This document shows positions 1 to 8,263 of a stretch of DNA of 24,593 bases, piece after piece (within the stretch, counting starts at the first letter, position 1; each line of letters opens with the position of its first letter). Where the stretch lies: the NCBI GenBank assembly GCA_046336655.1, contig JBKDGH010000156.1, forward strand, positions 1 through 24,593. Direction: 5' to 3'. Under the pieces are notes generated by a model. It saw nothing but the letters and a program-made list of their open reading frames with translations. It searched no databases and was not told the DNA's origin. The position numbers and the translations under genes were made by a program. This stretch comes from CANGTU01 sp046336655 (lineage in GTDB: Bacteria > Bacteroidota > Bacteroidia > Flavobacteriales_D > Sanyastnellaceae).

Positions 1-2186
1 GTCCTGTCAATATTGACCGTCGGGATACCCAGTGCACTGGCCGTGGAGCGATCGATATCACCGTGGATATCGGTCGGCAGGTGGCTCACTGGATTGTTGA
101 CATAGATAGTTCCCTCGGTGTTCCTGAGTAACGACTCTACACGAGAGGCAATACTGCGCAACGAGTCGAGTTGATTTCCCAACACCCTTACTTCTACGGG
201 AGCAATGACGGGCGGACCCTGTTCGAAATTCCTGACCTCAATGCGAGCACCTACTATGGAGCTCAATTGAGCACGAAGCTCTTCAATCAACTCCAGCTTT
301 CGATGTGGGGCTGTCTGCTCATCAAGTTGAACAAATAACTGCGCAAAATCTGATCGTTCATTCTCAGGAATTTCATTGTAGTAGATCCGGGGATTACCCT
401 TGCCCACATTGCTGGTGAAATACTGAATCTCCGGAACCTTCTGGAGGACTCGCTCAACATGTCTTGCAATGCTATCCGATGTGGCAAGACTTGACTGCAT
501 TGGAGAAAAGACATTTACGAGAAACTGAGGCTTTTCGGAAGCCGGGAACAGACTAAACCCTATTACTGGCATCAATTGCAGGGATCCAATAAAAACAACG
601 CACGCAATCACCAATGTGATAACTGGACGCTTCAGAGCGCGATTCAGCAAAGGTGCATATGTACGATGAATAGCGCTCTGCATGACGCGCAGAAAGATGT
701 TACCATTCACCTCACCAGCATGCTGATTCAAAAGCCGGCTGCTGAGAAATGGAATGATCGTGAGTGATACAATCATGGAAGCCAGCACACACATAATTAC
801 GGCCATGGGCAGGCTACGGATAAAATCTCCGGCCCCTTCGGGTAAAAACACGAGCGGCATAAACGCGATAATCAGCGTAGCTGTGCAGCCTACTACAGCC
901 CGGCCTATCTGAGAAGTGGCTTTCAGCGTGGCGTCCATCCGCGAGTATCCCTCGCGCAACCATCGTTCGATATTTTCCACCACCACAATGCTATCGTCCA
1001 CAAGCAATCCCAGCGCTACGACAAGTCCGACGATGCTCAATTGATTCAGGTGAAACCCCAGGAAATTCAACATGAACAAACCGATAGAAAGCGAAAGCGG
1101 AATAGAAATCATGACCACCACCGCTGCTCTGAACCCCAGAGGCAGAAGAGTGATTGCTACAAGGAGGATGGCCAGAATGAAATCCATACCCAGATCACTC
1201 AGGCGGTCATTCACATTCTTGGCCTGATCAAAATTGGTGATCAACTCCACATTGGCGGGAAGCTTCTTTCTGAACTCTTCAATCACTGGAAGATATCCGG
1301 TCTGAACCTGCGAAATATTGTTTCCTGGCTTCAGCGCAGTCGTAATCAGCACACAGCGATGGCCATTGATCCGTGTGATATGCTTTGTCTCCTCGAAATC
1401 CAGATAAACATCGGCTACATCCTGAAGCAACACATTCTTACCCTCAAAGCTGTAAACGATGGTTCTGGCCACCTCCTCCACTGACTGATAGTTACCGCTT
1501 GTTTTGATGTTGAATGACTTCTCCCCTGCCTGCACACTTCCTCCGGGTATATTCGCCATCTCGCTGAGTACTGCACCCTGGATGGCCTCGAGTGGTATTC
1601 GCAGTCGGGCCATTTTCTCCAAGCGCAAATCAATTCTCAATTGTTGATCCGGTAGGCCATGGATCTCGACTTTCTTCAGTGCTTTAATTTTCTCCAGCTC
1701 ATCCTTTAGTTCTTCTGCAATCCTATCCAGCACCTCTCGCGGAGCATTTTCTGACATCAGTGACAACTGAAGGATATTCACGTTAGACGGCAGCACCCGC
1801 TGCACTTCCAAGCTGATTATCTCAGCAGGGAGCTCGTTTCGGATGGAACCCACTTCACGGACCAACTCCTGGTATTTATCCTCTACGTCGCTTTCATATT
1901 TATACTCCACATCAATGACCGCGACACCATCTTTTATGGTTGATCTCACCCTCTTTATATCATCCAGCTCTGTGACACGCTTCTCAATCTTATCCACCAC
2001 CAGTTCTTCCATATCCTTCGGGCTGGTGCCGGGATACACGACAATAATCGGAAACTGAGGAGCGTCAATCTCCGGATCCTCTGATCTGGGCATGGTGATC
2101 AGGGTAACAGCACCCAAGGCGATAGACATAAGAAAAATCACCAGTGTAAACTGGTAATTCCTGACCGCGTAGTTCGATATCCTCAT
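1..2186 (-). CDS. RND-family efflux pump inner-membrane subunit (AcrB/HAE1-like), 3' end outside window
   Basis: I translated the minus strand from the ATG at 2186 and found an uninterrupted frame to the window edge, about 728 residues of an expected ~1,000-1,050. The N-terminus has a first transmembrane helix after a short MRISNYAV lead, then the porter-domain start with PRSEDPEIDAPQFPIIVVYPG. Around residue 395 comes the TM4 signature GLLVDDSIVVVENIER, whose paired aspartates belong to the proton relay of this family. Further hydrophobic helices and the second porter repeat follow. Such pumps form trimers in the inner membrane and export drugs or other small molecules using the proton gradient, together with an adaptor and a TolC-like channel, both encoded immediately upstream. 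The gap to the adaptor gene is only 3 bp, so the genes are co-transcribed. The sequence resembles the multidrug (HAE1) branch more than the metal (CusA) branch, but the substrate cannot be read from it. The TM10 lysine partner lies outside the window. Confidence 0.93.
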   Translation of the reverse strand, partial: MRISNYAVRNYQFTLVIFLMSIALGAVTLITMPRSEDPEIDAPQFPIIVVYPGTSPKDMEELVVDKIEKRVTELDDIKRVRSTIKDGVAVIDVEYKYESDVEDKYQELVREVGSIRNELPAEIISLEVQRVLPSNVNILQLSLMSENAPREVLDRIAEELKDELEKIKALKKVEIHGLPDQQLRIDLRLEKMARLRIPLEAIQGAVLSEMANIPGGSVQAGEKSFNIKTSGNYQSVEEVARTIVYSFEGKNVLLQDVADVYLDFEETKHITRINGHRCVLITTALKPGNNISQVQTGYLPVIEEFRKKLPANVELITNFDQAKNVNDRLSDLGMDFILAILLVAITLLPLGFRAAVVVMISIPLSLSIGLFMLNFLGFHLNQLSIVGLVVALGLLVDDSIVVVENIERWLREGYSRMDATLKATSQIGRAVVGCTATLIIAFMPLVFLPEGAGDFIRSLPMAVIMCVLASMIVSLTIIPFLSSRLLNQHAGEVNGNIFLRVMQSAIHRTYAPLLNRALKRPVITLVIACVVFIGSLQLMPVIGFSLFPASEKPQFLVNVFSPMQSSLATSDSIARHVERVLQKVPEIQYFTSNVGKGNPRIYYNEIPENERSDFAQLFVQLDEQTAPHRKLELIEELRAQLSSIVGARIEVRNFEQGPPVIAPVEVRVLGNQLDSLRSIASRVESLLRNTEGTIYVNNPVSHLPTDIHGDIDRSTASALGIPTVNIDR

Positions 2187-2189
2187 AGC

Positions 2190-3242
2190 TCAACGCACAA
2201 TTTGAATAAGCGATTGATCCTTGAGATAAGCGCTTCCGCTGATGATCATGTGCTCGTATCCTTCCAGCCCCTGATCAATATAAACCTCCTCTTTCCCGAG
2301 TGAAGCTATCCGCACAGGCACTTTCACGGCGCGGGATCCATCATTGGTGCAGAAGATAAACGCATGCTTTCCATTTCCATCCAAAAGCGCAGAGTATGGA
2401 ACACGCCATACCTGAAACGCATGCGTTGGGGTAACAACTGCCTTTCCGAACAAGCCAGAGGCAAGGGGTAAATCCCGAGATGATGAAAACTTAAGTTCAA
2501 CACTCAACGTTCCTGACATGGGATCAACTCCAAAACCCTTAGAAGACACGGTAGCCGGAAACTCCCGACCTAAGAACGCATCACTGGTCACCACTGCCTG
2601 ATCACCTTCTGAAATCAAAGACCACTCCTTATCACTAACGGACACCCTTAAAACCCAATCGCCTGCACTTCCCCCATTCATGCGGAGCACTGGGGTGCCC
2701 GGGCTGACCACTTGACCCACACCAGCCAATTTGCCCAGAATGACCCCGCTCAGAGGTGCCCGTACTTCAGAAAACCGCTCATTGAAACGCACTTGATTCA
2801 GTTGCTCAAGAGCCATATCTCGAGCGGTTCGGGCATTCTGCCACTGCTCCAATGTGGCCACACTGTCAGCATAAAGTTTCTCCACTCGGTTCAAGTCTCG
2901 CTCGGCCTTTTTCAAGGCAATGTCTGTCAGCTCCACCAGAGCCTTGATTTCAGTCAAATCAAGAGTGGCCAGCAATTGGCCCTGACTCACCACATCTCCT
3001 TCTTTCACCAGAATAGAAGAAAGGACGCCCCCGGTCTTGAATGAAAGGGTCGTTTCTTCATTGGTCGTAAACCATCCCGAAACCACAATAGGCGTATGTA
3101 TAGCCCCTGACTGCAGCGAGGCTATTTTGACTGGAATAGCCTCGGCGGGTGTATCCGTTTGTACGGTTAACACCTCCGACCCTCCGCATGAGAAGAGCAC
3201 AACACTTGATAAAAAAAGAAAAACCGATTTAACCTGATTCAT
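2190..3242 (-). CDS. RND efflux periplasmic adaptor (membrane fusion protein), lipoprotein
   Basis: 350 residues from the ATG at 3242. I chose this start, not an upstream in-frame one at 3323, because it gives a lipoprotein signal: MNQVKSVFLFLSSVVLFSC with the lipobox cysteine at residue 19. The upstream start would also run into the preceding tolC-like gene. The order is typical of adaptors: a first barrel/lipoyl half with GGVLSSILVKEGDVVSQGQLLATLD (residues ~68-92), an alpha-helical hairpin with ALKKAERDLNRVEKLYADSVATL (~108-130), the returning lipoyl half with VRAPLSGVILGKLAGVGQVVSPG (~161-183), then beta-barrel and membrane-proximal domains. It bridges the RND pump and the outer-membrane channel in the periplasm. 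It lies 7 bp after the TolC-like gene and 3 bp before the pump gene, so all three are one operon. Family assignment is firm; the transported substrate is unknown. Confidence 0.93.
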   Translation of the reverse strand: MNQVKSVFLFLSSVVLFSCGGSEVLTVQTDTPAEAIPVKIASLQSGAIHTPIVVSGWFTTNEETTLSFKTGGVLSSILVKEGDVVSQGQLLATLDLTEIKALVELTDIALKKAERDLNRVEKLYADSVATLEQWQNARTARDMALEQLNQVRFNERFSEVRAPLSGVILGKLAGVGQVVSPGTPVLRMNGGSAGDWVLRVSVSDKEWSLISEGDQAVVTSDAFLGREFPATVSSKGFGVDPMSGTLSVELKFSSSRDLPLASGLFGKAVVTPTHAFQVWRVPYSALLDGNGKHAFIFCTNDGSRAVKVPVRIASLGKEEVYIDQGLEGYEHMIISGSAYLKDQSLIQIVR

Positions 3243-3249
3243 CGTGAAT

Positions 3250-4629
3250 TTATTTAATGATGATTCGGGGCAAAACAAAAGCAGCGTTTTCCCGCTCCAG
3301 ATCAGCGTGTGCAGAAAGCACACCTAGTATGCGCAGATTAAGTGACAATCTGGAAGATGTAAGTTGGCTTCGCGCATCCAGAAACTCGATAAACGTGTTC
3401 ACACCCTGACGATAACCGTTATCAATCAACCGGAAGTACACTTCAGCAGAAGAAATCTGTGTTTCCGCACTTTGCATTTGCTGCAGCGCCGCATTCAGAT
3501 TGTCACGTGAAGTACTTCTGGACAATTCCAATTGTCTGTTCATCAACTGCAACCGATTGCGTGATAAGTCCAGATCCCGTTTGGCCATTTCAAGGGCCCG
3601 TGAATTCCTTCCACCGAGAAATATGGGAACATCAACGGATAAACCAATCAGATAATAACGCGACAGATCATCAACAACCCAATTCTCGGCCTGTGATCCC
3701 AAGTCCACAAACGCTTGAATTTTCGGTGCATAAGCCCATTCCCTCATTTTCAAAGCATGATTGCTCACGTTCACCGATGACTCCATGAGTCTCAACTCTT
3801 CCCGGGAAAAACCTTCAGACGACAGCGACTCCCCTTGCGCACTCAGTATTGCATCAGACAGCTCGTAACTGATATCAATCGGACTATCCAGCGGTCTGTT
3901 TAACAAGAAATTGAAATACTGCCCGGCTTTACTGACCTGATTTCTCGCAGCAGATATTTGCGAATCCATACTGCGCAACTCATTCTCCGCTCGCAAAACG
4001 TTAGCTGGAAGGGCTTTGCCGTTCTCCCGAAGTGACTGATTGACCCTTACACTTTCCCTGAGAAGATCAGCTGCATTTTCATAGATTTCCACTGCTTCAA
4101 GCGAACTCAGGTAATTGAAATAAGCTGTCTTTATATCCCTCACCAAATCCCTGCGGTAGATATCTGCCTCATACTCCTTCATAGCGACTTGCTCGGACTG
4201 AATCCGACGATTGTAGATCAGATCTGTGTTCAGCAGAGGCATACTTGTGCGCACATGTACATCATAAAGATTTCTCGGATTTAAGAATGACTGTGAATTC
4301 TCAATCTGCGGAAAGGCACTCGACTCCATCAGCTGATTGAGTGCTGTGTATACGGGATTGACAATGTCACCTACAGGAAAATTAAAATAGCGTCCCCCTT
4401 GTCCGCTTGTATAGCTGCTACTAAAATTCAGAGAAGGCAGAAAAAGTGACTTCGCATCCTGTAACTGCAACTGCGCCTGCGCAAGGGATATAGTGCGCTC
4501 CTTCAGCGCCAGATTATTGGACAATCCCTGATCGATGTACGCGTCAAGACTTTGCTGTGACCAGGCTCTGAATGCTATTAACAATAAGAAAAGCATGAAC
4601 GTTCCCTTCCATCTTCCAGTGAACCACAT
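3250..4629 (-). CDS. TolC-like outer membrane efflux protein
   Basis: 459 residues from the ATG at 4629. This start gives a signal peptide: MWFTGRWKGTF, a hydrophobic stretch, then a likely cut after AWS before QQS. The mature part has the repeated long coiled helices of outer membrane efflux proteins, beginning LDAYIDQGLSNNLALKERTISLAQAQLQL. In the second half come the periplasmic helices MAKRDLDLSRNRLQLMNRQLE and a typical ending in which YRQGVNTFIEFLDARSQL precedes the last helix. It forms the trimeric channel through which the adaptor and RND pump, encoded directly downstream, push substrates out. The reading frame stays open for about 128 codons further upstream, with an ATG at 4998. That extension resembles no part of TolC and would place the signal sequence internally, so I exclude it here and describe it separately. 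An alternative inner start is the ATG at 4596. Confidence 0.88.
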   Translation of the reverse strand: MWFTGRWKGTFMLFLLLIAFRAWSQQSLDAYIDQGLSNNLALKERTISLAQAQLQLQDAKSLFLPSLNFSSSYTSGQGGRYFNFPVGDIVNPVYTALNQLMESSAFPQIENSQSFLNPRNLYDVHVRTSMPLLNTDLIYNRRIQSEQVAMKEYEADIYRRDLVRDIKTAYFNYLSSLEAVEIYENAADLLRESVRVNQSLRENGKALPANVLRAENELRSMDSQISAARNQVSKAGQYFNFLLNRPLDSPIDISYELSDAILSAQGESLSSEGFSREELRLMESSVNVSNHALKMREWAYAPKIQAFVDLGSQAENWVVDDLSRYYLIGLSVDVPIFLGGRNSRALEMAKRDLDLSRNRLQLMNRQLELSRSTSRDNLNAALQQMQSAETQISSAEVYFRLIDNGYRQGVNTFIEFLDARSQLTSSRLSLNLRILGVLSAHADLERENAAFVLPRIIIK

Positions 4630-5028
4630 GGGCCTGCTCTTGACCGAAGTCTTCAGTGTAGTTTCCCAAACCAGGCGCCTCACAATGCTTTTGCATGACA
4701 GCCCCGGAAACTGCAAATAGAGCAGGAAATGATTCACTCCGTAGACTTCACGTCCTGTCAGGACTGAACCATCCCGCTGAAACTCATAAAAGAACACTTT
4801 TTCCTGTTCGGCTTCACGGGCCTCTAAGCGACCTTCGTGCATGACAGTAGTTACTCTTTCAAAAGGATATATCACAGGGGCCTCATTTATAGTGCGAATT
4901 AACCAGGTGCAATTCATCCCCCACATTCTTTCCGGCTGAATGGTATATACGCTGACTTGAAATGCACGGAGCACAAGGTGGATGGCACCACAATCCATCC
5001 TCCTTCTCTACAGGCGGAGGATTCCATA
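4630..5028 (-). other. 399-bp gap with open frame continuous with the TolC-like gene, function unknown
   Basis: Between the stop of the tocopherol-cyclase-like gene (5029) and the chosen TolC start (4629) there is no recognised gene. The TolC frame remains open on the minus strand from just after a TAG near 5013, about 128 codons. It holds in-frame ATGs at 4998 and nearby, and reads protein-like stretches such as VFFYEFQRDGSVLTGREVYG. I recognise no family. The first ATG lies within the right arm of a 7-bp inverted repeat (4997-5003 with 5016-5022), directly after the purine run AGAAGGAGG. It may be an N-terminal extension, a small separate gene that lost its stop, or chance. Confidence 0.35.
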
Positions 5029-5952
5029 TCATAGCCCATCGGATCGCATGTATTCATAGTTGCCCACCAAGCTCAAGCTACGGGTCGTCTGCCCCATACC
5101 CAAGGACATATCCATCATCGCATCGGCGTAATGCGGAATGTCACGCGACAACTGCCCATCCCTCGGTCCTTTGAACAATATTCTCCTTCCTTGTGTAATC
5201 CTAATCTCCAACTGAATTGATCTACTCATCAATCGAAGTATCAGTCCACCCGCATCCGGATTGAAAATCTCAATTCGCAAGTCGATCAGATCCCGGATAT
5301 CAATCAGCCATCCATATAACCGAATGTGACCAACATGCCTGATGAATCGCCTTCCGAGCCATTGGATTTCGGCCTGGGAGAATAGAATGCTCACCTGCGA
5401 ATCAGTGCGATCCACCGCATGAAGCCAGAAATACCGATCGGGAAAAGAACTACCCCAGTTCTTCTCCAAATAACCCAACTCATGATCCAATTCATACCGT
5501 GAATCCCTGACCTGAACTACACCTGAAACAAGATGTGCTGTGTTTACAACGGAATGATAGCAAGGAAGACCGGGAACGAAGTAAGAATATCCCATCGAGT
5601 TCCTGAAGGACTTAATGGGTTGATTTCCCGAAAAGTTCAGGCAGATTGAAACTCCGTCTGCCGTGACCTCAATCCTGTCTCTGGAAAGCGTGTTGCTTCC
5701 CATACGCATGATATGCCGCTCTCGATCACAGGAGAGCTCTGCTTTGGGGAAGTACACCATCAATGCTTCGGAATCAGGTGATACGATTTGTATAAATCCG
5801 AAACGCTCCTCGGTATTCCGGGTGGCATAACCGTAAATCAGGATAAAGGAAATACCGTATTCCCGTGAATATATCTTATGGAACCATCCTTCGAAGTATC
5901 TGCTTCTTCCAAAATGTCCGCGCAAGTCGGATGGTTTGTATTTCCAGATCAT
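5029..5952 (-). CDS. Tocopherol-cyclase-like protein (VTE1-like fold, lipocalin-type)
   Basis: 307 residues from the ATG at 5952. Two signature blocks of the tocopherol cyclase family are visible: GRSRYFEGWFHKIYS near residues 15-29, equivalent to the YFEGWY block, and LEKNWGSSFPDRYFWLHA near 162-179, equivalent to the EKNWG..FP..WFW block. A later GHIRLYGW (~208) fits the beta-rich second half. Length is slightly short of the plant enzyme but normal for bacterial members. Plant VTE1 closes the chromanol ring of vitamin E; bacterial homologues without a tocopherol pathway have no established reaction, so I infer only a lipid- or quinone-like ligand. No signal peptide is seen, so it is probably cytoplasmic. 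The frame stays open upstream to about 6058 but has no start codon there. It precedes the efflux genes on the same strand by 400 bp and may share their transcript. Confidence 0.75.
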   Translation of the reverse strand: MIWKYKPSDLRGHFGRSRYFEGWFHKIYSREYGISFILIYGYATRNTEERFGFIQIVSPDSEALMVYFPKAELSCDRERHIMRMGSNTLSRDRIEVTADGVSICLNFSGNQPIKSFRNSMGYSYFVPGLPCYHSVVNTAHLVSGVVQVRDSRYELDHELGYLEKNWGSSFPDRYFWLHAVDRTDSQVSILFSQAEIQWLGRRFIRHVGHIRLYGWLIDIRDLIDLRIEIFNPDAGGLILRLMSRSIQLEIRITQGRRILFKGPRDGQLSRDIPHYADAMMDMSLGMGQTTRSLSLVGNYEYMRSDGL

Positions 5953-6075
5953 GAAATTGGCTATTTTGATGCCTCCGATCTGGTGATTCCGATTCCCTTC
6001 CCCATAAACTGTTGGTTCATTCCGGGGCCATTCGTGAAGCTGTCCTATGTGTGCGAATCAACAAAACAGTCACAC

Positions 6076-6090
6076 TTGAGCACTGCTCAA
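6076..6090. promoter_or_regulatory. 15-bp perfect palindrome, possible operator
   Basis: TTGAGCA-C-TGCTCAA: two perfect 7-bp arms about a single central base, in non-coding DNA about 125 bp upstream of the tocopherol-cyclase-like start. The size suits a dimeric repressor site, but no regulator gene is adjacent, so a role is inference. Confidence 0.3.
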
Positions 6091-6265
6091 TCGCCATGAC
6101 TGGCTTCACCGGCGGTCTGAATGGCTAACACCATAAGATGAACGGAAAATGAGGGTTGAACCCAGATAGTGCAGTAGGATTTCTATTCCGACCCAATACG
6201 TCTTCGAGTACTCGCACTTGCTCGTTTCGGGTGCTCACCGTGAGGGTGACCACCCTTCCGCGCAC

Positions 6266-6564
6266 GAAACCGACTGCATAATCTGAGATTAATACTTTAC
6301 ATATAGACCTGCAACAGCGAAAGGGCCAAACCATTTCAATGGACATACACTGGAGAACCTCTTATGGTATAACGCTAAACTACTATACCAATCTTCACAC
6401 TAACGATCCGATTTGTTCCGTATCATGAAAATCTATCTATTGGTCGTCACATCAATTTGCCGGGCCTGCCCGTGGATCCTTCTCCCGCATTCCGGCTTAT
6501 AAGCTTTGTCCGTTCTCGTTCGTATGTTTGATCCCGGATTGTGCGGAATGATGCAGTCGGTTTC
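6266..6564. mobile_element. Candidate MITE-like non-autonomous element, 299 bp
   Basis: GAAACCGACTGCAT at 6266-6279 recurs as its exact reverse complement at 6551-6564. Both outer sides carry GCAC (6262-6265 and 6565-6568), as expected of a 4-bp target-site duplication. The interior has no convincing reading frame. It contains a 7-bp inverted repeat, TGGTATA at 6365-6371 with TATACCA at 6384-6390. Non-autonomous elements of a few hundred bases with terminal inverted repeats and a short target duplication are well known in bacteria. No transposase is in the window, so assignment to a family is not possible from here. Confidence 0.45.
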
Positions 6565-6705
6565 GCACAGTTGACTCAACATGCCTGAGAAGACGGGCGC
6601 TTGGCCATCAGGGCCGAGGCTGGGCAGTTTTCACAGGACTTTTGGATCAATATAAAATCAGATTGCATCCCCTGGGCTTTATGCTCATAATACCCTCTAA
6701 CTGAC

Positions 6706-7200
6706 ATGAGTCTTCTCGTCAACATCATCGCAGCGGCCATTCCTCCCGCCGTTGCATTAATCTGGTATCACCCTGCTGTGCTTGGCAAAGCCTGGAAAAA
6801 ATCAGCGGACCTGACTGAAGAAAAACCTCGGAGAGCCAATCTTGGCCTCATATTCGTACTTTCCCTCCTCCTCAGTTTTATGCTGTCCATACAGATGAAC
6901 TATCTCGTCATCCACCAGGCGCACCTCGACTCCATTGTAATGGGCATAAGCGGCTACGGGCAGGAAGGATCTGAGGTAATGAATGACCTCTCTGCATTCA
7001 AGCAGAAGTACGGCGGAGAGTTTCGCACCTTTAAGCATGGAGCATTCCATGGCGTCCTTACGGGAATCTTCTTCGTGCTTCCTGTGCTTGGTATGAATGC
7101 CATGTTTGAGCGCAAAAGGTTCAAGTACATTGCCATCAACACGCTGTATTGGGTCATTACACTCGCACTGATGGGCGGCGTGATCTGCCAGTGGAGCTGA
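6706..7200 (+). CDS. DUF1761 family membrane protein
   Basis: 164 residues from the ATG at 6706. The N-terminal helix is followed by ALIWYHPAVLGKAWKK (residues ~17-32), the W-Y-P..FGK.W signature of DUF1761. Four hydrophobic segments are visible at roughly 3-22, 46-68, 111-130 and 143-161, so it is an integral membrane protein. After the second segment is a soluble loop with many charged residues (EGSEVMNDLSAFKQKYGGEF). The biochemical role of the family is unknown. The gene ends 7 bp before the glycosyltransferase on the same strand, so they are probably co-transcribed, though nothing links the functions. Confidence 0.8.
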   Translation: MSLLVNIIAAAIPPAVALIWYHPAVLGKAWKKSADLTEEKPRRANLGLIFVLSLLLSFMLSIQMNYLVIHQAHLDSIVMGISGYGQEGSEVMNDLSAFKQKYGGEFRTFKHGAFHGVLTGIFFVLPVLGMNAMFERKRFKYIAINTLYWVITLALMGGVICQWS

Positions 7201-7207
7201 TTCCGGT

Positions 7208-8263
7208 ATGCGTGTTCTTGCTATCCGCACTGACTTCAGCCACCACGGCGAGCATTCGGGCTACAAGCAGATCCTGAAGTTTATCCGCCCGGCCGTGGTG
7301 CTCGGACGGGATGAGCGCACGGGTACTACGCCCACCGGACTGCGAGAAAAATACCAGTGGCTCTATGAATGGGATGCGCGGAAATACCGCCGACAGGTGG
7401 ACCTCGTGCACATTCTTTATGGCGAGGATTATTTTCGTTTCAGTCCGTGGCTCCTTGGCGATTTACCTATCGTAGCCACCTTCCACCAACCCGCGGAAAT
7501 GCTGGAGCGGGAAGTTATGCGCGGCGATCTGCGCGGTCGCATCGGACGACTGACTCACGCATTTACACGAAGGCGCTTCGCAAAGCTTGCAGCGGCCATT
7601 GTGACGGAAGAGAATCAGAAGCGCGTACTCAGTAAAGTGATGCCTGCCGAACGTATCCATGTCATTCCGCTTGGAGTCCACCTCGGACGATTTCGCAATG
7701 CGTATCAGCGCTTTCAGCAGGAGCAGCAGGCGCTGGATGACGCAGCTATTCTCACCGTGGGCAACTGGCTGCGCGACTGGGCTTTTCTGCGCGAAACAGC
7801 CTTGCGCGCTTCTGAATCGCATCCACACTGGCACTTCCATGTGGTCAACCGCGAATTTGATGTTCGGGTAAAAGAACTGCTCACACCGTTGAGCAACGTG
7901 ACCCTGCATGAAGCATTGTCAGATGATGCGCTGAAACACCGACTCTACAGCTCTCGCGTGCTCTATATCCCCGTAACAGCGGCCTCAGGCAACAATGCGC
8001 TGCTCGAGGCCATGGCGATGGGATTACCAGTGATAATGACCGATGTGTTCGATGGAAGCTTTATGATTCCGGAACCAGCTGTGCGTCTGTATGAGGAAGA
8101 TGATCTGTCATCCGCGCTTCAGAAACTCAGCGAAGTAATGAGCTTGCCGGCAGACGATTATGCACGGCTAAAAGCCACTACCTTCGCGGCCGCATCGGCA
8201 TTTGACTGGGAAGAAATAGCCCGGCGCACGATGGAGGTGTATCAAATGGCATTGGCGAAATGA
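7208..8263 (+). CDS. Glycosyltransferase, GT-B fold (family 4-like)
   Basis: 351 residues from the ATG at 7208. The N-terminal Rossmann half carries HILYGEDYF and VATFHQPAEML (~80-100), the latter typical of the acceptor-side loop. AAAIVTEENQKRVLSKV (~132-148) and IHVIPLGVHLGRF (~155-167) are the classic linker of GT4 enzymes. The donor-binding half has LYIPVTAASGNNALLEAMAMGLPVI (~255-279), which matches the GT4 nucleotide-sugar motif, with the conserved glutamate in LLEAMA. It should transfer a sugar from a nucleotide donor to a glycan or lipid acceptor in the cytoplasm. The stop overlaps the start of the nucleotide-sugar 6-dehydrogenase gene (ATGA at 8260-8263), which suggests the two act in one pathway, for example addition of a uronic acid or synthesis of an acidic polysaccharide. 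Donor and acceptor specificity are not determinable here. Confidence 0.87.
   Translation: MRVLAIRTDFSHHGEHSGYKQILKFIRPAVVLGRDERTGTTPTGLREKYQWLYEWDARKYRRQVDLVHILYGEDYFRFSPWLLGDLPIVATFHQPAEMLEREVMRGDLRGRIGRLTHAFTRRRFAKLAAAIVTEENQKRVLSKVMPAERIHVIPLGVHLGRFRNAYQRFQQEQQALDDAAILTVGNWLRDWAFLRETALRASESHPHWHFHVVNREFDVRVKELLTPLSNVTLHEALSDDALKHRLYSSRVLYIPVTAASGNNALLEAMAMGLPVIMTDVFDGSFMIPEPAVRLYEEDDLSSALQKLSEVMSLPADDYARLKATTFAAASAFDWEEIARRTMEVYQMALAK

Larger units (their letters stand above)
5953..6705. other. 753-bp intergenic region, no convincing gene
   Basis: This lies between divergent genes: the tocopherol-cyclase-like gene on the minus strand and the DUF1761 gene on the plus strand. A 73-codon open frame on the minus strand (6125-6346) straddles the left end of the candidate mobile element and resembles nothing I know. 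I see no tRNA cloverleaf and no match to TAnnTTTG with proper spacing. The supported contents are the 15-bp palindrome at 6076-6090 and the MITE-like element at 6266-6564. Confidence 0.6.

Noticed and set aside
4997..5022. Terminator after the tocopherol-cyclase-like gene
   Set aside because: The inverted repeat has only 7-bp arms with a 12-base loop and is not followed by a T run on the minus strand.
6125..6346. 73-codon minus-strand open frame as a small gene
   Set aside because: It spans the left end of the candidate mobile element, has no recognisable domain and lies in a region with no promoter signal.
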